A stretch of DNA of 64,000 nucleotides from Pseudoips prasinana (Eukaryota > Arthropoda > Insecta > Lepidoptera > Nolidae): the NCBI GenBank assembly GCA_951640165.1, contig OX621243.1:5332001-5396000 (forward strand). The letters are read 5' to 3'. Both the position numbers and the translations under genes were made by a program. Positions within the stretch are counted from its first letter, which is position 1, and each line of letters begins with the position of its first letter. Of this stretch, positions 1-10,391 are shown piece by piece. The notes beneath the pieces are model-generated. The model worked only from the letters and a program-made list of their open reading frames with translations, was not told the DNA's origin and ran no database searches.

Positions 1-796
1 TGAACAAGTACAAGGACAGGGTATTAAATGTAATCTTATATCTGTGTATTTATGTGTCTGATATAATAATTATATGTTTGTAGAATATTTGTATAGCGTA
101 TAAAAAGAAGCAAGTAGTTTTTATAATGTCATGTGTCTTAGACGGTAATATTTTTGGATGACATATCATTTATAATTATTTATTACATAAAAGACAATAA
201 TCTAAAAAAAACTACAAAAATAATTAGTGGAATGTACAAAGGTACTATTGCTAATAGGAGTTTTCTTCTAACAGAATTTGAGATGAGAAATTAAGAAGAA
301 ATAGAGCTTAGTATGCAGTTTCTATTATTAAAGCTCTAGCTCCAACATTATACATTATGTTCTAGAGCCTTCTAACTATTACAGATATTTAATATCCTGG
401 AAAGATTTTACAAAAGTTACCATCGTTTACGGGTAGTCGTATTTTTTTATAAACACGTTTGACAAAGATCGAATGCTGGATTATGTAAAGGGTTCCCGTT
501 TGTAAGTTATGTTATTTTAATAATAATTTTTCTATAATCTACTGATGAGATTAAATTTTATGATTATAAAAAATACACGACATGTTAAAAATACATAAAG
601 CTTACAGACTACAAATAACATTATATTATATCTATTGTAAAATCAAAGCTTATTTATAATTTTTAACTTTGTTTTGACGTATTCTACCGTTATGACTTAA
701 ATGTTCTAACGCTTAAAATGGCTTGATTCTACATAAGTATTTACAATAAGTTATGAAATCATAGCTTCCAAGGTTCTTAATAATAAAAGAAAGAAA
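1..796. other. AT-rich sequence, no gene seen
   Basis: No open frame of note, no tRNA-like promoter boxes and no recognised repeat. Homopolymer A and T runs are common. It is probably intergenic or intronic. Confidence 0.5.
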
Positions 797-988
797 AGAC
801 AACGCCCGCATTAGGGAATCTAATCCCTGTGTCGCGGGGTACTTTACTAACATATAATAGACGGACACAAATTACATCCAGACTCAGAACAACTATTTAT
901 GGGTCACACAAATAGTTGTCCGGCGCGGGACTCGAACCCGCGACACGAAGCGGTGAGGTGACTGTCTTAGCCGCTGCGCCACACGTCC
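797..988 (-). mobile_element. SINE S5, nearly complete
   Basis: Read on the minus strand, the unit starts with a tRNA-like head (box A region GTGTGGCGCAGCGGCTAAG, box B GGGTTCGAGTCCCGC at 924-940). It then passes through ACAACTATTTGTGTG and TTGTTCTGAGTCTGGATG to a 3' end CGGGCGTTGTCTTT. It is closely similar to the copies at 24376 and 54822, so it is one of the better-preserved S5 copies here. Pol III transcription from the internal boxes is expected of the class; activity of this copy is not shown. It was probably derived from a real tRNA, but a bona fide tRNA gene is unlikely because the same head recurs with the same non-tRNA body. Confidence 0.85.
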
Positions 989-1103
989 AATAATTATAAC
1001 AAATAAAAAAATCAAAATACGGTATAACCCACATTCGTGATGCGATTACAACATGGCATTTCATCCTTCTGAATAGCATTCCCTGTTAAAGAACAGAAAA
1101 AAA

Positions 1104-1145
1104 AAACAAAAAGAATAAAAGGAGGATGTTTTATTCTTTTTGTTT
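1104..1145. repeat. Perfect 17-bp inverted repeat, 8-nt loop
   Basis: The arm at 1104-1120 (A-rich, ends GAATAAAA) is matched exactly by its reverse complement at 1129-1145. The loop is GGAGGATG. It is not part of a recognised repeat. Confidence 0.8.
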
Positions 1146-2984
1146 GTAAAAAAACCAATATACGATAAAATATTTAAAAAAATTGTTCACTCATTTTATT
1201 ATTTTGTAATCTATTCGGACAAAATTTTACATGCTCCAGAATTAATACGAACCTTAAAATATGTAACAACTTATGTGTAATAATATCAATAACCTATGAA
1301 GTTTATGAATTTACAATATTAACACAAGTTATAGAGTAAAAAAAATGCCCACAGACCTACAGAAAGAGTATGCCAAAACACGTAATTTATTTTCCTGTAT
1401 CGAACCAAATACGTAAATATACTTATCAAGGCACTACTGTATAATTTTATTGCGAGAAAGAGGCAACAAATGCACTTCTATAAAAGAAAGAAAGAGAGGG
1501 AAAAGTCATAAGGTTGCATTAACACGACAAGGCACCGTCGGAGGCGAATTCAAGTCGAAGTAATTTTTATTTTATCATTTTAATACGACATACTGTGAAA
1601 TTCACCAACATTTTTCAACAGTATATTTAGCGATCAATTCATATATTATATTTTGTTCACTTTTACATTGAATGTGTTTGTGATTATATAATTTGAGAAG
1701 GCGTTGAGGTCAGTTTCACATTTCAACATTTAACTTTTGAACTAACGGGATGAAATATAAAATATATACTCAGTGGAACCTGACCGACTTTCAAATACGT
1801 CGGACGATCTAACAACGTCGGACAACTACGCTGGACACAGTATAGTGCATTAATGTGTACGTTAGCACTCTCTATTATCCTTTACTCTCGTAACTCTATG
1901 AAACGGTTATTTGACTATGAGGGATCATGTACGAACCGACGGTTTAAAGCTCTCCGAGACACGGGATCGTAACACCCTCAACGTCCAGACACCGAGCTGG
2001 CCCTGGGTTACAACTTTTATCTTTTTCAGTTTCTTTTCTTTGATGACAATTTCTACACTAGTGAAATGAATCCCTATGTTGCTGGGTACTTTAAAGGTAA
2101 AAGGTAAAAGTCGTCTTCTGAATGATTTTGACAAGGTTGATAGAAAGACCGGAGATTTAAACTTGTCTCTCTGGGTAAATATCAATCTAAGAGAATACGC
2201 TGTTATTGATTTTTTTACTTATTAGTATAGTGGTACCCAGTGGCTACTCTGGTGCTGGGTTACTCAAGTTATCCAGTGGGCTTTTGACATAGCGTAATTA
2301 CTGTTTTCTCATAAATAAAGCTGAATCCCACCGCTTAATGTGCCCTCGATCCTCGTGAATGTGAAGCCTTATGGAAATTCAGCACCCATCTATAAATTAA
2401 GAGCAATTCTGTCACCAAAAGTCTTCAAGGGATTCTCCACTTTGAATTATGTTTTGTGTCATACAAAGCTGAAAACTGATGAAACCATCCGATTTTAAGT
2501 CAGATACTCGTTTGCCGGCTTTTCTTTAATATATATAAAAGTCAGTAAATTACTGACTCTTATATCCGTTAAACCTTCATATTATTATTACTTACAAGTA
2601 GACTGACAAGATTTATGACACTTGTATGGAATCACAACTCATAATTTACTTTAAACGATACTTACATCGTAACATTCCATTTTAAAGAAACAGACAAAAC
2701 CAAAATTTACATGAAAACACCGTTACAAGGTTGTCACAAAAAATCTATGTAAAATTTCTATAATATTGCATAGAACTATTAAAATACACATTAAATTCGG
2801 AGAGATCTTAAATGCGCGGGCGCCATTTCGCTCGAATATCTTCGGCGAAGATTCCCGGAGCTGCAGGGGTTCTAAGATTGTATGAGATGGACACGTAAGC
2901 TTACTGCGGTCAAAGAACTCCTCGTGGTACGTTTTGATCCTCAAGTGTCTGATTAGGGACAGAAGAAGGCTGTAGTTAATGAAT
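1146..2984. other. No gene or repeat recognised
   Basis: Moderately AT-rich unique-looking sequence. The open frames at 1925-2185 and 2723-2944 on the minus strand have no recognisable domain and an unremarkable composition. The 2810-2850 segment is somewhat GC-rich (GCGCGGGCGCCATTT) but too short to call. Confidence 0.4.
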
Positions 2985-3665
2985 TTGGTCTATAGTGGCC
3001 ATTCTCAACGGAGAATAGTGAAATACACAAAACTTATAACAGTGCATAAGCCTATGCGTAAACAAAGATGCATTCTATATTCCCTGATTCTATTGTCATT
3101 GGTTTCCAATAAGATCTGACCCTAAAGTTTGTTTCGGTAGGACTTCTCCGTTGAGGCGCATTAAATCCGGAAGTAGCATTAAACCGCGGCCGTCGCTATA
3201 CACACAAGATCCGTCATAATAATAATATTAAATTATTTCCTCAATATAGACAGGAGCCTTCAAACAAGATGAGATAAAGTATATCAAAAACTATAAGAAT
3301 TGAAAATTATTAATTAAACCCTTAAACTAATTGGAGAATAACTCCAAAGAATTAGCTATTTAAATAAATATTTTTATCATAAATAAAATTATAATTCTAT
3401 ACGATCAAATATAAGTTACGGTGTATTAATCTATTTTTATCTAGTATTAAATTTAATTATTATAGTTAATTTGTAATATTATTCATGTTCCGACTATTTA
3501 CAAGCTATTTTTAAAGTCTGTGTGAATAAAATACCGTTTTTATTTTAAAATAAGCAGGAAAGATCAAGGTAGGACCAACGGCTTACATTGATATCGAGGA
3601 ACTATAGCACCGTCAGTTTCTAAACTCCAGGCTGCTTTCTTGCCCCAATAACACTTGACACCAAC
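2985..3665 (-). mobile_element. SINE S4, decayed, split by a LINE 3' end
   Basis: The parts at about 2985-3118 and 3555-3665 are collinear with the S4 minus-strand copy at 5940-6280. The first has GTGGCCATTCTCAACGGAGA, CAGTGCATAAG and CTATATTCCCTGATTCTATTG. The second resumes at AGATCAAGGTAGGACCAACGG and runs to AACTCCAGGCTGC. The 3U LINE tail between them explains the break. AATAAG is found at both junctions (3108-3113 and 3549-3554), a possible short target duplication. The divergence from intact S4 indicates an old copy. Confidence 0.6.
3119..3550 (+). mobile_element. LINE 3'-UTR (3U family) inserted in S4
   Basis: It begins near AGTTTGTTTCGGTAGGACTT and CTCCGTTGAGGCGCATTAAAT. It ends with CCGACTATTTACAAGC, TTAAAGTCTGTGTGAATAAAA and a T-rich tail. 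The copy at 8790-9205 carries the same two landmarks about 390 bp apart. No reverse transcriptase frame is included, so this is a 5'-truncated 3' end. The AATAAA at the terminus fits a LINE polyadenylation signal. Clade is uncertain. Confidence 0.6.
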
Positions 3666-4100
3666 GATTCGGCAAGAAGATACAACTAGACTGAGAATAT
3701 TTTGATCTTGATACGAAACTAACCATTCATTACTGTATGATATTCCACTAGATCTTCAGAACTTACAAGTCTATAAGAAATACTGTTGTATCAATTGCCT
3801 TGTCATATTACCATGTTACAAAGTTGCCGATTAAAGTAAGTTAAACCTTGATCTTGTATATGTTTATGCAAATATTCTTTGATATCCATCAGTTGGACAT
3901 CCTGTGGGTATATAATATTATTTTACTTGATATGTAATGGCATACCAAGGGCTTCACTTCCTCTTTTCTCATTCGTACAATAAAATAGATAGCAATAGAT
4001 AGCGGTGGAATTCTCTCCCGGACTACGCTTCTACAGACACATCAAACATGGGTTTATTCAATCAAGGCTAGAGTGAACTGGAGAGTGGCTCCGCTAACCA

Positions 4101-4566
4101 TCAGATTGGATTGTAGTCAAGCGCAAGCTGGGTATATATATTAAAAAATAATCATGAGATGCCTGATTATTCCTACGAGTCACCATTTGTGGTAACATTC
4201 CTTATACATGCAATTGTTAAAATTACTAAAAGAAAATGAAACTTCCTTTAGGTCAGGTCTAGTGCGGGATGTTTCGACATTGTATAAAACATAATCTGTA
4301 GTATTTGTAGTAATAACTGAAGTATTTGTTCGTGAACCATTGTAATTCGTCAGATTGGATTGTAGTCAAGCGCAAGTCTATATATTAAAAAAATATTGTG
4401 ACTCCATTTCCTCATACATGCAATTATTAAAATTACTAAAAGGAAAATAAACTCCCTCTTGAATAGACCTAACTTAAAGCGCGGACTTTCAATATTGTAT
4501 AGAACATAATCCGTAACTATTTTATATAAATTCTAACAAAACTATTATTCGTAAACCATTGTATTG
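4101..4566. repeat. Tandem duplication, unit about 250 bp
   Basis: The unit starts with TCAGATTGGATTGTAGTCAA at 4101 and again at 4350. Both copies contain CATACATGCAATT, AAAATTACTAAAAG and ATTGTATA(A/G)AACATAATC, and end in CGT(G/A)AACCATTGTA. Copy 1 is 249 bp and copy 2 about 217 bp; the copies differ by indels and substitutions. The unit has no recognised repeat family elsewhere in the window, so this looks like a local segmental duplication that has aged. Confidence 0.85.
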
Positions 4567-4944
4567 CTCTTTGTTGGTAATTAATTATTATTAATATAAA
4601 ACATTGCACGGAACGTACCTATATCCCGGTTATCATGCCATTAATATTAAAATAATAAAAACATGAAAATGACAGATGACAAATGTGAAATACTTTTCAA
4701 TTCTATTATTAATTAATTTTAGATTTTTCTTCATTGTCATCATTCCTACGACATAGGAGCCTTTCTAATGAGGTTTGGTGAACTTACTAAAGCCATAGAA
4801 CACAATATAACATAATAATATTATAATGTTATAAAAATTATAAAATAAAAACATACACAATCGTAGAAAGTGCACGTAATTGGAGTGCACGTAAAGCTGA
4901 CAATGCTGCGTCTAATCTTACTCTAGTTGTGTTGGACCGCTGTT

Positions 4945-5037
4945 TTATCGGGTTATGAGTGTCATGCTCACCAATTAGTCCTGCGTATGGTGGCTAGTTT
5001 CCATTGAGAATGGCAGCCGTAGCCTATGTTCAGCCAG
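4945..5037 (+). mobile_element. SINE S4, 3' fragment
   Basis: GGTTATGAGTGTCATG, TTAGTCCTGCGTATGGTGGC and TCCATTGAGAATGGCAGCCG align with the last 90 bp of the S4 copy at 36845-37196. The 5' half with the tRNA-like head is missing. Confidence 0.5.
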
Positions 5038-5082
5038 GAGCACAAATATTTCCCCAGTTTTATTTAAGAGGGCAGTCGTCGG

Positions 5083-5323
5083 TATTATATCTGGGGACAA
5101 TGTCACACAGATAATCCTAGCCCCAAACTAAGCAAAGCTTGTACTATGGGTACCAGGCAACGATATACATATTTATATAGATAGATAAATACATAGAAAA
5201 CATCCATGACTCAGAAACAAATATTCGTGCTCATCACACAAATTTTTCCACTTACCGGGATTCGAACCCAGGACCACCAGCTTCGGAGGCAGGAGCACTA
5301 CCAACTAGGCTACGGTGACCGTC
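5083..5323 (-). mobile_element. SINE S1, full length
   Basis: On the minus strand: tRNA-like head with GGTCACCGTAGCCTAGTTGG, box B GGTTCGAATCCCGG (5257-5270 region), then GTGATGAGCACGAATATTTG and GAGTCATGGATGTTTTCTAT. The body follows with GTACAAGCTTTGCTTAGTTT and a tail ending in ATTGTCCCCAGATATAAT. The (ATT)n tail is short in this copy. The open frame on the plus strand here is only the antisense of the head. Confidence 0.88.
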
Positions 5324-5939
5324 GTCACGTAGTTAAGTTGCATGTTATGCGAAAATTTGCGAAATTATTTAAGTTTTTTCAAATGTCTTTCTTTCTTTTA
5401 ATAAAATAACGCTACTGCTCATCCCTTGTCCCATTCTAGTCGTATAGCCGTTGTATAACGGTCCTTCGATTTATGACGCCGTATCACCAAGGTACAGTGC
5501 TAATTGGTGTATGTTCACCACGCTTGCAATACTACCACACTACGTGCCAAATGCGAACATTGACCAGATTTAGGGAGGGAAATCTTAGCGGTAAACTCAC
5601 TTTGAATTACGATTTCTAGTAGGAGACGTCAGTGGATCCACCTGCACTGCGAAAATCAACCTTACTGCCTACGTGATAAAGACGTAAGGTGAACTGCGCA
5701 GGTAAAGATGTTACGTGTAGTTTATTTTACTTTCTGCCTAGCTTTAAATAAGATGTTAGTCGGATATGCGTTTGTTATTACTAGTGTTGTAGTAATTAAT
5801 TAAAGAATTAGTATATGAACTTTGTGACCCATAGCGATAGTGTTGGCTTTAAGTTTGATTTTCTCCTAAAACCATTTTGGTATTATTCATTTAGTCGTAT
5901 TGGATACAGTTAATTTCTGTGTAGTGATAATAATGTTAT
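5324..5939. other. No gene or repeat recognised
   Basis: Mixed-composition sequence with no open frame over 60 codons of protein-like composition and no internal Pol III boxes. Confidence 0.4.
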
Positions 5940-6280
5940 CCTCACCGAATTTCAGCCACGGTGGCCACTCTCAATAGACCCTCTGCGCAAGACATATTAT
6001 AGTGCACAAGTTTGCGTGCAAACGCAGGAGCACCTTCTATTCCATCACTGTCATGATCCGATGGAACGCCTAGTGACACGACTGGAGAGAGGTCAAATAC
6101 AGGAACGACGGCTTTACGTGCTCTCCGAAGCACGGGGGTATAATACCGCCAATTGCCAGGCTTCGGGTTCATGCTGAAAAATTTTTCGTGTACCGAAATC
6201 ACTTTTGGCCCGACCCGGGATTTGAACCCAGGACCTCGTTTTCTGCGGGTGAACACGTTACCGCTAGACCAACGAGGCAG
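5940..6280 (-). mobile_element. SINE S4, full length
   Basis: Read on the minus strand, the head TGCCTCGTTGGTCTAGCGGT is followed by box B GGGTTCAAATCCCGGGTCGG. The body has TTGGCGGTATTATACCCCCG, CGTAAAGCCGTCG and CCATCGGATCATGACAGTGA, and ends GTGGCCGTGGCTGAAATTCGG after small changes. The head resembles a Glu/Gly-type tRNA by eye. The 104-codon minus open frame across it is a by-product of GC-richer SINE sequence and not a gene. Confidence 0.85.
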
Positions 6281-6495
6281 TTCTGTGTAGTGTCAAGTAA
6301 CTGTAGATATCTGCCATGGCTAATCAACTGTTGACTATAGGCGAGACCGACATACTACAGAAATTTAAAAAAAACATTGGCGTTACTTTTCTAGGGACTG
6401 CCCGTTCGTCAACCTCGTCGATCGTTTACGACGAGCGCGAACAATATACTGATAAAAAAAAAACAAGAAACCGCTATAGACATAGTAGCTGGATA

Positions 6496-7091
6496 AAAGC
6501 ATTAATCCGCTTGTTATTAAGTACTTTATAAGAGTCCTTTACAAGATATCATCATGCTGGCTGTAATATATAAGATATATTAAAATTAAGCGACTTCAAT
6601 ATGCTATCGGGATACGTAACTCTTTTATGGGGCAATGTATAAGATTCTATAACAAACTTCCCAATGATATTAGAGAATTGTCTACGAATAAGTTTAAAAG
6701 AATTGTTAAAGCCAAATTGTGTAGCATATTACAAAATTTCTGATTATTTAAGTGATAAAAGTGCTTGGGATTGAGTTGTTCTGAGTCAACACACATGATT
6801 GTAAATAATCTTAAGTATATTTTATTTTAAAAAAGGATTCCTACTGAGCTTTCTGGCAGTGTTTCTCAGTAGCTGCCACGTCATGCACTGCACGGAAGGG
6901 AAAAAAATATGACGTTTCCACATAAATGTAAAATATTTACGGAATAAATGACTTTTGACTTTGATTTTTGAAAGCTTTAACCCTCTTGTTATTAAGTACT
7001 TTATAAGGGTCTTTCATTAAGCAGATATCATCACGCTAGCTGTAATATATAAAATATATTAAGAATAAGCGACTTCAATATGCTATCGGGA
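6496..7091 (+). mobile_element. Jockey/CR1-type LINE 3' end in 115-bp direct repeat
   Basis: Codons 6588-6740 translate to a frame containing RLQYAIG, NSFMGQCIRFYNKLPNDIRE and a C-terminal Lys-rich stretch, stopping at 6741-6743. The SFMG.CIRFYNKLP pattern is typical of the C-terminus of lepidopteran non-LTR reverse transcriptases, so this is a 5'-truncated element. A 3'-UTR follows, ending GGAATAAATGACTTTTGACTTTG. A 115-bp segment at 6496-6612 (ATTAAGTACTTTATAAG to CAATATGCTATCGGGA) is repeated at 6971-7091 after the tail, with roughly a dozen differences. It could be an unusually long target duplication, or part of a second element copy, because the end of repeat 1 overlaps the coding frame. 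Confidence 0.65.
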
Positions 7092-7216
7092 CTAGTCCCA
7101 CCCTCTTAAGCACTGCAGTGATGGGTAAGAGGATGGGTAACTCTTGTAAGCCAGGATCAACAGTGGCACACAATGAAATGACACTGAGCGGTGAGAACCA
7201 CGAACTGAAAGACTCA

Positions 7217-7367
7217 GTGTGGGCAGGCCCTCTACAAGATGGACCGATGGTCTTTGAGGGTCGCTGAAATCTGTTGGATGCGGGTAGCGCAAGACCGGCA
7301 ATTTTGGAGATCTTTGGGGAGGCCTTTGTCCAGCTCTAGGCGTCTTTTGGCTGATCTGATAATAATA
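7217..7367 (+). mobile_element. RTE-a LINE 3' end
   Basis: The plus frame reads KMDRWSLRVAEICW, MRVAQDRQFWRSLGRP and then a short C-terminus. The pattern W.DD/..VA...W.R.AQDR..WR..G is the C-terminus of RTE-clade endonuclease-reverse transcriptases. The DNA ends in CTTTTGGCTGATCTGATAATAATAAT, the usual ATN-repeat tail. Only about 50 codons remain. S1 follows directly in the tail. Confidence 0.75.
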
Positions 7368-7370
7368 ATT

Positions 7371-7629
7371 GACGGTCACCGTAGCCTAGTTGGTAGTGCT
7401 CGTGCCTACGAAGCTGGTGGTCCTGGCTTCGAACCCCGGTAAGTGCAAATATTTTTGTGATGAGCACGAATATTTGTTTCTAAGCCATGGATGTTTTCTA
7501 TGTATTTAAGTATTTATCTATCTATATAAGTATGTATATCGTCGCCTGGTACCCATAGTACAAGCTTTGCTTAGTTTGGGGCTAGGATGATCTGTGTGAC
7601 ATTGTCCCTAGATATTATTATTATTATTA
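7371..7629 (+). mobile_element. SINE S1, full length
   Basis: Head GACGGTCACCGTAGCCTAGT, box B GCTTCGAACCCCGG (one change from consensus GGTTCGA, likely to weaken Pol III use). The body is complete with GTACAAGCTTTGCTTAGTTT at about 7560-7580, and the tail is (ATT)n at 7613-7629. It is immediately followed by S2 in the opposite orientation, so the two ATT tails meet. Confidence 0.9.
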
Positions 7630-7630
7630 T

Positions 7631-7882
7631 ATCCTGGGATTATTTACACACGGCCATCTGATCCCAAACTAAGCAGATCTTGTACTATGGAAACCAGATA
7701 ACTGATGTACTACATATAACTGATTTACTTTTCTTTTGTAAATACATACTTATATAGATAATTACACCCAGACACAGGACAAACAGACATGTTCATGCAC
7801 ACAAATATTTGTCCTGGGTGGGAATCAAACCCATGACCTCCGCCGTGAAAAGCAAGCGTTTGCCAACCACACCAACAGGCCA
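7631..7882 (-). mobile_element. SINE S2, full length
   Basis: On the minus strand: head GGCCTGTTGGTGTGGTTGGC, box B GGGTTTGATTCCCACC, then ACATGTCTGTTTGTCCTG, TACAAAAGAAAAGTAAATC, AGTACAAGATCTGCTTAGTT and GATCAGATGGCCGTGTGTAA. The head-to-tail arrangement against the S1 at 7371 makes an inverted pair whose shared bodies could pair in RNA. Confidence 0.9.
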
Positions 7883-8014
7883 ACACACCAAATAGCGTGA
7901 GCGGTGAGGCTCAGGCATGTCCTAAGGAATCACTTTAACAAAACACAAGCTTTAACCATCTTTAATCTGAGTTCAATATGTTGTTGTTGTTGTCCTTCAT
8001 ACATTTAGTTGACT

Positions 8015-8787
8015 GATCTGTTAGTTTAGCGGCTCTAAATGCTAAGCCAGAGGTTGTAGGTTCGAATTCAAATTCATATTCAAATTCAAATTTCCTTTAT
8101 TGCTTGTTACAGGTTATTTACAATTTTATAGTTGTTATCATGTGTTATAAGTCCTTTGTAACATACCCATAAGGTGTACAATATTTTCTAAAACTAAAGT
8201 TCAAATAGGATAATCTCCTAGCTCCAGATAAACACATACCTATATTATCAATTAACTAATTACAAGAATAATGAAAAATTATATATATTATTAAATGTCA
8301 ATATTATAAGCATCAATGTCCTAGATATCTAGCAATTGTCAAACAACATAATAATAATTAAAAACGCGTTGGGCTTAAGTTAAACACACAATGTTATATA
8401 AAAAGGTACAGTTTTACACATGTTTGTCATTAATGTAATCCTTCACTGAATAATATGCCTTACAAATAAAAAATTCTTTTAGTCTATTTTTATATTCATA
8501 TATTTTGTCAATTTTTTTAAGATGATTTGGCAGTTGGTTATATATTTTGACCCCAATCACAAATACACTTTTTTGAAACAGTGTTGTTCTACATTTTTTA
8601 TTACACAGTATATATTCGATCCCTACCCAAGAAAAATCTTTGTGTGATGATCACGATTATTTGTTCTATGTCTGGGTGTCATTTATCTATAATATGTACG
8701 TATTTAAAAATATATCAGTTATATGGTGGCCATAGTACATACAAGGTCTACCTAGTTTGGGATCAGTTGGCAGTGTGTAAGTTAACC
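8015..8787 (+). mobile_element. SINE S3, split by a LINE insertion
   Basis: The head is at about 8020-8065 (GCTAAGCCAGAGGTTGTAGG, box B start GTTCGA). The body resumes at 8615 with ATTCGATCCCTACCCAAG and runs through GTGATGATCACGATTATTTG to GGGATCAGTTGGCAGTGTGT. The break falls exactly in box B, and TTCGA occurs on both sides of the insertion (8061-8065, 8615-8619), which fits a short target duplication. Pol III activity is therefore lost. Confidence 0.8.
8066..8614 (-). mobile_element. Jockey-type LINE, C-terminus and 3'-UTR
   Basis: Minus codons from 8608 down to the stop at 8414-8416 give a 64-residue uninterrupted frame including FQKSVFVIGVKIYNQLPNHL and KEFFICKAYYSVKDYIND. The G.K.YN.LP and (F/L)..KAYYS.....(D/E) patterns are the C-terminal signature of Jockey-type reverse transcriptases. 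The 3'-UTR ends AATAAAGGAAATTTGAATTT, with AATTTG-type repeats at the end (8066-8092). It is 5'-truncated and sits in S3. The intact frame suggests insertion is not ancient. Confidence 0.8.
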
Positions 8788-8789
8788 CT

Positions 8790-9205
8790 TAATGTGTTGA
8801 AACCGGTAGTAGATGAACCCACTGAGTTTGTTTCGCTGGGTCTTCTCAGTTGGGGCGCATTGGATCCGATGGTAGCATTAAAGCGCGCCCGTCGTTATTA
8901 ACACAAGGTCCGCCATAATAATAACACCTGAATATAGACAGAACCATTGACAATATGTAGTAAAAATATTAGACTTAAACTAGGTAATTAAACATAATCT
9001 CTTGACAATAACTTGATACGAGTTAGCTAAATATCATTATCAAATTTTATAAATGTTTTCATACAATGTGTACCTACCTAAATATCTATGTTACTAGAAA
9101 TAATAATGTATACAACTATATTACTACAAACATGTTCTGACTATTTACAAGCGCTTTTTTAAAGTCTACTTGAATAAAAACCTTTTTTATTTTTATTTTT
9201 TTATT
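8790..9205 (+). mobile_element. LINE 3'-UTR (3U family)
   Basis: Starts about ACCGGTAGTAGATGAACCCA, with GGGTCTTCTCAGTTGGGGCG, and ends with GTTCTGACTATTTACAAGCG, TTAAAGTCTACTTGAATAAA and a long T/A tail. It matches 3119-3550 along its length. It abuts the S3 tail directly. Confidence 0.65.
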
Positions 9206-9209
9206 TATT

Positions 9210-9451
9210 TTTAATGTACTTAAAAAGGGACACAATACTAGATTAAGTTGAAGTTATGCTGTCCGTAACATCTAAGCTATGTTAATGTACAGCCAGCTTA
9301 ATATGTGAATAGATAGAGCTCATTATATACACTTAACTTAAACTGGTTGTACTATTGTAGGTACTCTATAAAGGATAGAATACTAGAGTAAGCAGATTAC
9401 ATGCTATCAGCAATATTTTGAATAAATCTAGCTTATCAACTGGTAGTGAAA
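9210..9451. other. No gene recognised
   Basis: AT-rich. ACAATACTAGATTAAG near 9234 and GAATACTAGAGTAAG near 9379 hint at a very degraded internal duplication, not strong enough to call. Confidence 0.3.
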
Positions 9452-9526
9452 ACTTATAGCTACATTATTTTAAAGCAGCAATATAATTATTTTATAAAGC
9501 TGCTTTAAAATAATGTAGCTATAAGT
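9452..9526. repeat. Perfect 28-bp inverted repeat, 19-nt loop
   Basis: 9452-9479 (starts ACTTATAGCTACATTATTTT, ends AAAGCAGC) is the exact reverse complement of 9499-9526. The spacer is AT-rich. Total hairpin length is 75 nt, in the range of an insect pre-miRNA, but the absence of any mismatch or bulge is more typical of a recent template-switch event or a small foldback element. Confidence 0.9.
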
Positions 9527-10391
9527 CTACTTTCTTAATGCACGGCCCGATAACTTGAGACAAATTCAACTCACACAAGTAAAGCATATCTATTACTTAA
9601 TAACTCAGTAATAAGTCACCGGAACATTTCTCCGATATAAGTACTTGTTTATTTCTGCCGTTCTAACGAGCTTTGTAAATTCACTGAAACACGAATAATG
9701 ACTACGGCAGTCTTAAGCCTAAAATGTGTACGATAATTTATAAAAAGTCTTAAGGCTACGGTATTAAGGTTGAATTTACTTTGGCTTTATATTGAGCAAA
9801 TGTTTTAAGGTTTATCGAGATCGATAGTTCACAATATAGTGGTCGGTTTCGTCTTAAATCTCTTTCTGCGCATTTATTAGGATTCTAGCTGCGTTCGCGC
9901 ACCGTTGCCATGGTTACTAGTTTTGTTAGACGCATAATGTAATAAAGTAACCGCATTCTGGGATAATGGTGTTTTGAGAAGATATTAAGTTCTGGGTTTT
10001 GTTTGAGGTGTTAGTGGTTATAAGGAAACAACTATTGAACCCCGTTTCGTTACAACGTGCGAGGTTGGAGTTCATTAAAGGCGCAGTTATTTTAGATGGC
10101 TAAAGTTACGTAGACTCTACATTGTACCATCAATAAATCTCTCGTATTACTTTTGTATGACTAACATTTTGCTGAGTTTATTATTAACTTAAATTTTCGT
10201 TATACTTATTTGATTTTGGCTGTGCTTATCATAAGTATATCATTTTCTCAAATTTACTTTATGAACACTATAAAGAAAGAAACTTATGGCATGAGTAAAA
10301 GAGAATACTTTTATTAAATAGCTGACATGTTTAAAAATATTATTTTAAGTAAGTCACTTAATAAGATTCTAGTGTTATACACTTATATGTA
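9527..10391. other. No gene or repeat recognised
   Basis: Unique-looking sequence with short GC-richer patches around 9885-9915 (TGCGTTCGCGCACCGTTGCC). No conserved exon signature was found. Confidence 0.35.

Noticed and set aside
5942..6256. 104-codon minus open frame
   Set aside because: It coincides with a full S4 SINE; the frame is a by-product of the repeat and has no start context or conserved motif.
7981..7992. (TTG)n run
   Set aside because: Ordinary short microsatellite.
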